DNA of 64,000 nt. Source: Eumeta japonica (lineage: Eukaryota; Arthropoda; Insecta; Lepidoptera; Psychidae). Positions 36,401 through 48,400 of the stretch are shown piece by piece. Positions within the stretch are counted from its first letter, which is position 1. Every line of letters begins with the position of its first letter. The position numbers and the translations under genes are program-made. The DNA is taken from the NCBI GenBank assembly GCA_005406025.1, contig BGZK01000017.1:62001-126000 (forward strand), in the 5' to 3' direction. The notes below the pieces were generated by a model. The model saw only the letters and a list, made by a program, of their open reading frames with translations, had not been told where the DNA came from and made no database searches.

Positions 36401-39400
36401 CAGTACGCGCTGCAATAGAGGGCCGGATACTTGTCCTAGAAGGTATAGAGAAAGCTGAACGGAATGTGCTTCCGGTTCTCAATAATCTTTTGGAAAACAG
36501 GGAGATGCATCTTGAAGATGGAAGATTCCTCATTCCAGCAGAAAGATATGATAAGTTATTACAGGTGATAAAGTTTTTTCTTATATTGAAATCTATTGGA
36601 ATGTTTTGGCACTGTAAATTATTTGTGAAAAGATTAGATTGGATATCAATTATATATTAATCATGGAACAGTAACATAAAAATATATATCGTAAAGCTCA
36701 TTAATGCCTTATTTCTCTGTCAAGTTTTTTTAATTTTTTGTTTTCAGATCAACTTTAAAATATACTTGCAAAGAAGTATTTATTTGGTACCAGATATGTG
36801 ACAAATTTTTAAAATAAATTGATGCTTTATTGTGTTTATAAAAAGCCTAAAGGTGGATCCAAAATTTCTCATTGTGTCACAAGATGAATGTTTATGAAAT
36901 ATTCCCACGTTAATTAAAAACAATGTCTACTCTTTAGTTTAGGCAGAGATTTATAAGTTTCATCTCAAATCACATATCAATATTTTGGTGATTGATGCAG
37001 GAGTATGGGCCGTCAGAAGTCTCTCGTTGGCGATTGGTTCGCGTCGACGAACGTTTTCGTGTGATCGCGCTCGGGCTTCCGGTGCCGCGCTACTCGGGCC
37101 AGCCGCTGGATCCGCCGCTGCGTTCTCGCTTTCAAGCGAGAGATGTCGCTTCTCCTGGATTCAACGTAAGTACACCTGTTTTTTACATTGCCATCATCTT
37201 CATCACCAAGCCAGCAAAAGACTGAATGACTGAAAATATCCATTACAAAATTATTTCATAATGTTTTAAAAATATACAATTTTTTTATATTTCTACAAAT
37301 TAAAATGTTTTTTTGTTTACCAAACCGCCTATTTAGATTTTTATGAACTTATTTGATATACAATTTCCGTATACTTCTATGTATGTTGCAAATCGTCCAG
37401 GCTAAGAAAAATTGGATAAACTAAATGTTACAGCTGTATTAAGATTAGGATCACAGCTGATAAAAAACATATCTAAATCAGTTACAGCACAGCAGATGGT
37501 CTGAAAAAAATATGTAATTGGGAACTGATAGAGAAATAGGAATATATTGTAAACCAGTTTTGTAATAATATATTAAAATAAAATAAAAGTTTTGTGTGAA
37601 TGACCAATTTCAAAAGATAATTGTAGTCACTTTATTCATTTTTAGTATTCAATTTCATTTATATTAATATTTAATTCAATTCATCAAACTTCTGGCTTGG
37701 CAATTGAAATGGTTCTACAAAATGACAAACACATCTATTATTAATGCATTTTAGCGTTACGATTTATCTATAATTTGAAAAACTATGGTTGTTCTTCTTT
37801 CAACCTTTAGAGATAAATGGGAATTATTATTTTCCATACATTTACAGGTCGAAGACAGAAATTCAAGTAACTGAAAGCTAAAAAAATATCTTGAGGCTTT
37901 AAATCGTGGCATTGAAACTACACTGTGCATAACGTGAAAACCAATCGTTTTTTGACACACTTTGTATTTCAATTTTAATAAAAAAATATGTATATAAAAA
38001 TAATTGCACTACTTACTAACAGATGCGGGCAAATGGTTCTTATAACTGTGCCACATTCCAAATTGGTAGCAATGGCAGTCATTGAAAGAAATGTCTTTGG
38101 CATTCAAATAGGTACTGAAGGCTTCACCATAATTGGTTCATTTTGGTTTCCTACATAAGAACCTTTGAGTGAAGAAATCTATTTATAAAACTCACTGGAG
38201 TCAAGTAAATCAATTGAACTACAAAAGTAATATTAGTGACTGCATTGGTTATACAAGTGTAAGTAGAAGCAAAATTTAATTGTCTGCTAACAATGAAGTT
38301 TTATCACTGGAAAAAGTTGAATACTAGTAGGATACTACTACCAAATCATTTTTTTCTCTATAATCGTCTAGTAAAATAAGATAAAGCCTACTAAAAATTC
38401 GTTCAAAAATATAATCTAGTTTTTTCTATCAGTACTATTAATATATAATATTAGTACAATTTTATTAATGAAATTGCATGCCCTAAGCGCGAGCGCAGGT
38501 ATGCTTCTACTGTCGCCTGAAAATGCCGCCTACACCGGGTGTGACCACGATAACTAAAAAACTATTTAACTTTTAAACTTAATTTCTTTTTCAATTTTAT
38601 CATGAATCAATTAGGAATAACTGTATTGAAAATCACAGCTTGATATAGTACCAATTAGCTGTAATTGAATTTTTTAACTATCAGTTGTTCATGTTTGGAT
38701 CCGCCATTTTGCTTATATATCTAAAATAGAGGTTGAGATGATTGTTTTATATTATTACCGTCAAATGCTGGCAATTGCAAAAATAAATTGAGCATGAAGT
38801 TGTTTATTTTGTAATTGCCAATAGATGGCGGTAGTAATACATAACATTCTCGTTAAAAGTAAAAAAAAATCATGCATTAAACTACACATAAAATTTTGCA
38901 TTATGATGTCTGATAAATATGAAAAAATTAACCTTTTAATTAATCCTTTTTTCAATTCAAGTTTAATAAAACTATTTGAAAATCAAAAATTAAAAAAGAG
39001 GATTTTTGGTGAAAAGCTCATATGTTATCATAAACCTTTAATTTAAATAACATACGTATGGCACAAGTGCTTAAGGCATGCCTATTTGATTTTACCAAAT
39101 TTTTTATTGCTTACTTAAATCTACAAATTTCTGTGTTTATCTTACACAAGACTATATTAGACATAATATAGAGTAATACGGTCTAGAGTCCTAATTACAA
39201 TTGTTATATAAAACCTATTGAGAGAGTCCAAAAGATGTTTATTAAGATATTAATCTATAGATATAATACAATGGAGCCTTAAATTGAATATGGAGACAGT
39301 TTTTGTTCACATAACATAATATCCTTAAAAATACGCCGAACGTTATTTCGTGTGTCCTTCACGATATTCTAAATAATAAAATAGACTGTTCTTCATTGCT

Positions 39401-42400
39401 GCCGGTAGTACCCTTTATCTCTTGCTCATGTCTGCTCAACCGTCCCTCATGTAGCAAAAATCGAATTCATGTTCTATCAATCGGTATTTATATCACTCTC
39501 TTGATATTTGTAATACACAATTTTTAGAAGTAAGCCTATCTAACAATACATTAAATAATTTTCAACAATTAATATTGAGTAAGCTTTGTAAAATTATTGA
39601 TTAGGAACAATTGTTTTTGTAACATTTTGTTTTTGCTGCTTAATGTGCTTTTATTTTTATATACAAGTATTTTGTATTTGTCTTCATTTTGAAGTCTAAA
39701 TGTTATAATTGTTTATATATATTTTTAACTAGTTATAGACGATTTAATAGCTTATACTTTGTGTGAGAAACATAAAAAAAAGTGTAACAATGTAGTTAGT
39801 TTTTCATTTGTAGTGCATTTTTTGTAGTAATGGCAACGGAATCCTACACTTAGCGTAGTCTGACATGCTCTTGGCCAGTTTTTTTCATGTTTTCAGTACA
39901 AGTAGGTATAGGCACTTTAGTCGCCTATAACTAGAGAAATTATTAGGCATGTCGACTATAACTCTTAAACTAGTGTAAACTAAAGTGCACTAGCAAAAGA
40001 GCCTATTTCATAGCACTTACGTCCTTTTGTTCAGCAATATTTTTTGGACATATAATTTAAAAAATAAGGGGGGCACAATTAATGCTAATTTTGAGGTGAC
40101 TATTTCTGGAAATATTCATTTAAAGAAAAAAATTGCTTAGAAAACTCTAAAGTGTATTTAAAAGAACTGTCAAAATATGTGTCACACTTTGATATTTGCT
40201 GAGAAAATTTTTTTAACTTCTCGCTAAGTAAATTGAAAATTTTTAAAAATGTTATTTTTTCCCCGTTTTTCGAAAATAGAGTTTTCGTCAGATCTCCTTT
40301 TGAGGTCACGGGAAGCCACCCTGGCAATTTTTCGACGGTGTTTGTATTTCTCTTAGAATTCTCATAAATTTGAATCGATTCAGATTTATAGACTTTGAGA
40401 AATCTCAAAAGAAATTTGAATAACTTTTAAAAGGCTTTACTGATTGATTTCAAAAAATAATCAGCTCTTGATATCAAAAAACTACGTCGATCGCTGCCGG
40501 TTCGTTCAAAATCGTTTGATTAGTTAACGATATCGTTAAAGAAAATTTTTGGAAAAATTTTTTTTTTAAATTACTCCCAAAATGATCGAATACATACATG
40601 TTCTGAGTTCTTTTATAGAACTTAAAAATCTGCATTGATCGCCGCCGGTCCAGTTAAAATCGGTTGATTCGTTCCTGAGATATCGTTAATAAAAAATTTT
40701 GAAAAAAATGTTATTTTTAAATTATTCTGAAATTTTATATCTGATCATTTAAAATTAGCGGGAAGTTGCAGAGATGGCCTTTAGGGTCAATTCTTTTACT
40801 AATTTTTTCAGCTTCTTTTACACATATGGAGTGCCATCCCTAGAAATATTTATTTTTGTTATTCAAATACTACCAAACTAAGTAGCGCCTTATACAGGAC
40901 GTCTATATTCCAAATTTTATCAACGTAGTTCTTGTAGTTTTTGAATAATATGCCTGTGATGTACGGGCTGACGGACGGACATGACCAAATTATAAGGGTT
41001 CCGTTTTTGCCATTTTGGCTCAGAACCCTAATAAAGCGGGAAACAAAATATATGCATTTATTTATAAAATAGAATTTTCGCTCAGTGTTACTTAATACAA
41101 AATTATTTTTCTTTTGAAAACTTGTGCACTAAAGTGTTTCCATTTGAAATTTTGCATACTTATTTTGCTATAATATAGTATAGTGTTATATCACAATAAA
41201 TACTATTCTAAAATAATTTACCTAGTTAGTTTACAATAAGTTAAAAGAAACTCAACATCGAATGTTAAAAATATTAAGAATATTTTTAAATAACTATATC
41301 TTTTTAAGATATAAATATAATACGTCAGTCGATTCCAAGCAGTAAAAGCAATTCAAAGCAGTTCAAGCAGTAACATATTTTTGTTTGTCATATACATACA
41401 AGATTGTCAACAGGCAATGTGGAAGAATCAAGTCCATTAAAATATCTTTATTTAAGATAATTCGTAAGAGACAGTGAAGTTTGTGAAAAGAACTCGATAA
41501 TAAATACTCTTATGATCTCTTAATTAAAACAAATTTGGTGTGGATACGAGGCTTCAACAATTGTTAAGACATCACACTTGCAGGTTTACTGGATATGTTG
41601 GAGGGAGGCTTCTTAGGCACGGCCGGCATGAAGATGTGCACTTGTCTTTTGGAAGGCGCGTCAAATTCCGGAATTATTTTCTTGCTTATCAACGCGGCGT
41701 ATTGTTTCTCGACTGCATGAATTTCGTTCGCCACTTTAAGGCGCGTCTCTTGCACGGCCGCCTTGTGATTCCTCGGCTTGCCCGTTTTCGCGGGGGCGTT
41801 GCGTGTCGCTCGCGCGTAGCTCTCCAGAGTGCGTGCGGGCTGCAGCTCCTGGCGATCGATAGCCTCGCATCTCGCCGTATCTCCCCGCCGATCGCTCGGC
41901 TTGGGCGTGTACTCGGGTCTATTCCTGTCGCTCTTCGGGGTCTTACTGTCGACCGGCGGCTTCGGTTTGGCGAGTTCGTCGTTTCGTTTTTGGATCTCGG
42001 GCCAGCTGTGTCGCGGTCGGACGAACCGCGTGGCATCGTTGTCCGGGGCGCCGTTATCCGTTATCAAATCGATTTTTCCGGCCAGGTCGAGCCACTGTAA
42101 GACTCTGTCCGATAGCTCGTTCGTGGGCTTCGGCTCCGTCCTCGTCGTCCTGTTGCTCCTCAGCGCCCTCATGTCGACGAAGCTGGTGTACTTCGTCCTG
42201 GACGTATCGCACTGCAACAAGGGTTGTGCGTGAGCGTTTAACACCAATTCCTCGGGCTCCGAATCTTCTATGTCTGACAGTTCTAACCTTTCGATCGGAT
42301 GTAGTTCGAGTTCGCTCTCCGTCGGGGTCCTTGCGGTCGCGAACGACCTTTGCGGTTTGAGGATGAAATCGATTTCGCTGGAAGAACCCGGACGAAAAGT

Positions 42401-45400
42401 TAACCTGGACGTTGACTGTCTCGTTCTAGATTTCCTGTCGGCTCCGGCGGTGAAAGAACGGGGTCTTTTCTTGTTGTGAGGGTCTTCCGGCTGCAGGATC
42501 GCGTGTCTCATTCCATCCACCCACACGGTGCGCACGTACATGGACTTCTCCGATGAAGCCCAGAGCGCTGGCATGTTACGGCAACGCTGCTCGCACACGA
42601 CCGATTGTTTTTCTCCCTAATGGATACATTTAACACGTCGTTTCGCTGTTTCGGCGCCCTCTTAACGGTTACGTGACCTGCAAATACAGAATCGCGTGAG
42701 TGCGTGTGGCGTGGCTTTAAGAAGTTGCCGTTTGCCGTTTCATCGGGCGGCCGCGGTGTCGGCCATAAATGTTTGGCGATGTATAAATTTGGGCTGCGTG
42801 TGGCTTGAGGCCTTGACAGCATTGAATTTGACGGACGACGCATGAAAGGAAACCCTTATCTTACATGGTATTTAAATACATATTTAAATACCATGTTATA
42901 AATCATAAAAAGTTAAATGTTTTGCCAAATTTGTGTTGATTCTGTGGTATTTTTATAACTTGCATCTTTTGAACCTCGCATCCTTTATGTGTTTTGTGGG
43001 ATGTAATTGAAGATTTAATATTATGTGTAGTATGTGTATTTATTTATACTTGATTTCTTCAATTTTTGTCTTGTAATAACTTTCGAGACATGTGCTACAA
43101 GCGACAGTCTAAAATTTTTAAATGGCGCCAATTCCTTTGACTATTTTGTAGAACTGGCGTTAACGAAAATTTCGTTTAAATAATTAGTCGTGTAGATGGT
43201 GCACGACGTTTAGATGTGTATTTGTATATTACAGAACTTGCGTGCATATGCATGTCGCAAAATTTATATAATAATTTTTTAATGAGTATCCGTTCACGTC
43301 AAAATACTTTCGTGATATTTTTCCTATGTAAAGTAGGTACTATTAATACTCCTGTAAAAAAATAGTCGATTCTTTTATTTGTCCGAGAACGAGACTCTAC
43401 ATCATACATACATATCTCTATGCGTATGTCGTAACAATGAATGTTAATACAATCGTTCTATCGTTCTCCGACATTTGCAAGCTAATTGTCCTGCAAAAAA
43501 TAAATGGCAGTAAAAAGTATTATATATTAGAAAAAGAGAAAAACAAATTTAAGAGTTTTTTTTAATGTTAATTTTTTTATCTCGCTCTAATTGCTAACTT
43601 GTACCTCAAACTAGGGCCCTGGTGCATTTTATTTTAAATAGTGGAATTCCGTCGCGCGAGTCTGCATCGCTCTAGATTTTATTTTTCTTTGCCGCAAAGT
43701 ACTCAGCGGTGGTGGCGTGATGGACAGGCTGTCGTCTTCCCATCACAAAGTGCCACGATCGATTCTTGACCTTGTACGAATTGGCCAACGAGGGTTTGAG
43801 TAATTTAATGTTTGCACTTCATGGGCCACTTGGAAAAAAAAATACACACTTAATCATCCTACGGCATCCTACGGTACATAAAGTACATCCTTTATCTTTT
43901 TTAAAATATTTTTTTAGGTTTCTCTTTAACATGTAATTGCTGTTGGATTACTCATGTTTAAAACCGATTTAACAGTAGTCAAAAGTAGCCTAATAAAATG
44001 AATATTATAACGTTTTCATAGCAGCGATTAAATTGTCGTCGTGTAAAGACAGCCGTCGGGGGTGACAAGTTTGAAATAATAAACGGCGCCTGTTGCTCGC
44101 TAAATAGAAAATTGTAGGCAACCGGTGCGCCGTGATTAATTATTCCGCCACCGACGACGCGCCATGCTCGCTCGTTATCTACCGACCGGCAGGGTTCCGT
44201 GGACGTCTTCAGAGCGTGCCGCGCCCCCGGCCTGCAGGTGTCTTTTTAGTTTATTGACGTTAGGTATTTATTAGAGTTGCTTGCTAAATTGTAAATATTA
44301 TGAGTTTACGACGATTCTATGAAGTCGCAGTCTATAAAATTGAATGACATTGAAATTTAAACTCGACGTCAATAAGATTTATATAGTCAGCGATAACCGT
44401 AATTCTTTGTTCAAAACAGTTGAAATATAATTTCATAATTATTGTCGTGTGAGAAGATCAAAAATACTGGATAGAAATCAAAATACTTAAGACGAATATC
44501 GAAGGACAGTCTGAAACGGTATTGTGTTAGAAATTTTAAAACGACACAGGCTAATTTCAAAGTTCTCATTATAGGTAATAAGCTCTAAATTGTAATAAAA
44601 ACAGGGTTGATTTTATTGTACCTCTAAGTTACGTCTCTATATATGTATGTAAGACGTCTTCTTTATTTCTACGCGACGAAAGTCGCATTTTGGCTTGATA
44701 ATTTTTGTTATTTCGAAATGTGGAAAGTTGTTCGCGGTGGTGTACACGGACGATTTCTATATAAATATTATAAGTGTGAGTTTTATATCCATATATATGT
44801 ATACTATATTAACTATACGAATTTCCAATGCAAAAAGGAATCCATATTAATAATACTTAAAGCTGTATTTTGTTTGTAGCATCGTATCTTCGGATATGAA
44901 TTGTTTAAAGTTATTTGAATTTTTGCTCCCCGCACTTAGCCGGGCACTGTTTCCGATTGAAGGTCGCGATTTTGAGCACTTTTTATATTTAGTTTCATCT
45001 AAATCGGTTCATTGTCCGTATGACGTAATATGAAATGGTAACAAACAAGTGCACTATAAATTTAATGATTAATCTATAATATTAGCACAATGGTCATGAC
45101 ATAATAACTTTTATTTGTAATTGAAGTTGAATATTGAATAATATAAATATAAGGACGTATATATACCAGAATAACGAATTATAAATTATTTTTTTATAAG
45201 AAAATATAGTTAAATAAATTCGCGACCTCTTTCCATAGGACACAATATTCGGGAAATATGTAGATCAAAAATCCTCCTTGAAGATCATTTTGAACTACTA
45301 TTGAAACGTAGCTATTTAGTTTGTAAAGATACGTTGTCAAGTGTAAGTATGTCTTTTGTAACTATGTCGCAACCACACACAAGTCGCGTTTATGATTACT

Positions 45401-48400
45401 GTAAGTACATCGTTGAAATACGGCAATATACTTTTACACTTAAGTACCTTGAAATAGTATGTACTTTATACTTCAAATCTAAAAGACTTCTGCTGAACAA
45501 AATTCGCTTGGTTTTTCATTAAGGGTTTGCTACCGACATAATTAATATTTAATTTAATTTCGTGACGCGTGTACGCAAAGCGCTTAACACATACACGCGC
45601 CCGCGTCACACGCACACGTTACAAACATTACACTTGTATGTACTTACGTATTATAAATTATAGTAATGTCCCCACCTTAATGAGCTAGCACTCTACAGTA
45701 TCGTTTCAACTTTCCTCGCACGTTGCTCCACAGTTTTACGATTATCACGTGCCAGCTCATCGGATTACTCTGCCCGTGCTGCGGTTTCCTCGATTGTACT
45801 GTAGCGAGCCTTACGTGGTTCCGTTACGGATTTTTATATTATGATAATAAAGAGTTGCATTTAATTGTTCCCGATTTACTATTGCGTTTCGTCATTGGAC
45901 TTTTTCTCTCACATCCTCCGCGTTGCGGTGTTATTGTTTATCCATTCAATGCCGATGTCTGTTGTTTCACGTCGAGTATTGTCGTATTTATTGTTTCTGA
46001 CTGCGTTCGTTTGCGACGCGAACGCGGAGCGCGCCCGCCCCATGCGGACTGTCGCCGGCCGACGTAACGCGGTCGCTTTTGTACGTACCGACCTAAAGCC
46101 GCGTTCACGATGTAAATTTTTTTATATTCTTTTGTACTGACTTAGGGTAGTATTGGAATTCTGAAGCGTTGCACGTTTTTGTTATGTTAAATTTATTCAT
46201 ATTAGGGTAGTCAAAAACGTTTGGAAAATCAAAAATGTATTGATAAGTATATAAAACCGTCATTTTACATTCAGAAAAAAATACCAGTTTTTTTTTATGA
46301 TAACCGTATATTAAATGATTAGACATTTATGAACGTTTAGATAAATAAATAAGAAATTGCTAAGTAAAAATGCAAAAAAATAATTATCAAATAATATATA
46401 TTAGCTCATATATTTCATGTCAATTTCAAAAAAAAGGTGAATAAGTTGTTGAAAAATGTTACTGATAAATAAATTATTTTATATGTTAAATAAATTTTAA
46501 TTATAGTTATTTATTCACATTAACACATTATTATTTAATTACATAACGACTCATTACTTTTCCAGGAGAAATGTGTGTGTACATGTATTATTTTTAAATA
46601 AAAAAAATATAGGCATCTATACTTTCTTTCGAGGCAAAATTTAATTCGTCCAATTATGCCTAATTAGAACGCATGTTTTTTGTAGCATTTCTAAGAGGTA
46701 AACGAGCATGCAATCTACAAAAAAGTAATCGATCACCGCCGTCCATGGACACTCGCAACTTCAAAGGCGTCGCTACTGAGTTGTTAAGAAAGAAATACGC
46801 TCTTCTCTCAAAGACCTCCTTGTCCTAATATATTGGGAATGTTGCTGATGGCAGTTTATTCCAAAGTTTCACCGTTCGTGGCAGAAAGTTGCTCATGAAC
46901 AGTACGATGGTAGAATGCCAGCAATTAAAACGGTGATGATGGTATTTTCGGCAAGCGCGACGATAACGAAATTCAGCGTTAAGTACAAAACCGAATAGTT
47001 CTTCAGAGCATTCCCCGTAGTATATGTGATAAAGCACGCACAACGATACTACATGCTTTGTAAAGCCAACGTGTTGAGTTGGCCGGATACTACACGGTCA
47101 CCGACGATTCGAGACGCAAACCAGAGGCAGAAGTTGATATTGAGGGGTTGACAGATGACAGTAGTACTCTAGATGTGGTCGAACCTGTACCTTATAAAGG
47201 ATAAGTCAATGATCCTGCTTGAAGTACCTACTGTCGCGCTCTATTGAGCGCATTAAGTTTTTAGAAGCCAGTTTTACTTTCCTCTTCAGATGATCATAAA
47301 ATTGAACGCTATGTGGTGTATGATGATGTGATGCATCAATCTCATCACAAGAGGTTCATATTTCACAAAGGAGTCCATTACGGAGTGTTAGAGAGATGGA
47401 GTAGCGTGATTAGGCTCGAGCCGGGATTTATTTCTGGTTTTCAAAGAAATACGTTTGAGGTAGATGCTACTTGACTACATTGGGATTTCGACTTTGACGT
47501 GTGACGTTACTTCGGTATTAGTTGCTGGATCGTTATGGTCATGAAACCACAACAAATTCTTATTGGAGTATCAACATTTTTAAGTTATTACTACTGAAAA
47601 TGAAAACAATAGTATTTAGCAGTGTGAACGCAACTTTCCAAATATATAAGGGTGTAGCTATTGGATAACGCCGACTCCAGTATTTGTGACGTTTCCAAGT
47701 TTATTGCCGCACAGGCGAGGTGAAATTTATTCTAGAATATTCAGGTCTAAGGTCAACAATCTTTTTTAATGCTATACATTCGATACGTAGAATCATCGGC
47801 ATTACAAATGTGACCTCGAAATTATATCGGGCAATGTAGTTTTCGTTTGTTGTAATTTGACATGATTATAGACGCCATATCGAAGGGTTGCAAGGGAATC
47901 GTTCTTTTTTAGATATTGTAAAAAAATGTTTTGGATTTGTGTATGTTATGTTTATATTTATCAGAGACTCGATAGAGTAAGGCGGTCAACAGAACCTTTT
48001 GTAGTCTTTCTGTATTAACTAGTTTATTTATAAGATGGATATGTATTTTGTGTCGAAAATTTCCGTCATACTTGGCGCATAGTAGCGGGAAGTTTGAATG
48101 GTTGAATGTCACACTTTAAGAGTTCTAAGGTCTATTCTTAGCCGATAAAATATATTACTTTTATCACTATATTTTATTCGCAATCATCGCGTTTCATCGC
48201 GTTCGAGGCGGCCTGTGTCCCCAAAACGTTCGTTACGGCGTTTTAATATCAGCATGACTATTGCATGCTTTTGTTTGAATTCGTTTTCTACTTATAAAAC
48301 ATAAGTTCACACCGATTTCATTGTTCTGGTCTAGGCGGAGGGGGAGAGCGAGTTAAGTATAGGCCACAGAACTTCGCTAGTAGCATGACATTTACTTACT

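Noticed and set aside
36985..37243. Additional frames over VWA8 exon 5 on both strands
   Set aside because: Only the frame bounded by the splice sites matches VWA8; the others are open because the exon is GC-rich.
41540..42233. Long plus-strand frames opposite the nested gene (186 and 134 codons)
   Set aside because: They are antisense shadows of a GC-rich coding stretch; their residue composition is odd and the minus-strand frame is longer and better framed.
42575..42598. Longer start for the nested gene at 42598
   Set aside because: The codon there is GTG, not ATG; eukaryotic initiation at GTG is rare, and the first in-frame ATG is at 42574.
43690..43830. tRNA-derived SINE as a firm call
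   Set aside because: The A- and B-box-like words are too degenerate to be sure without a database comparison.
45723..46140. 114- and 91-codon frames as a membrane protein gene
   Set aside because: Hydrophobic but with no recognisable domain, no splice context and no bias different from the flanking CpG-bearing patch.
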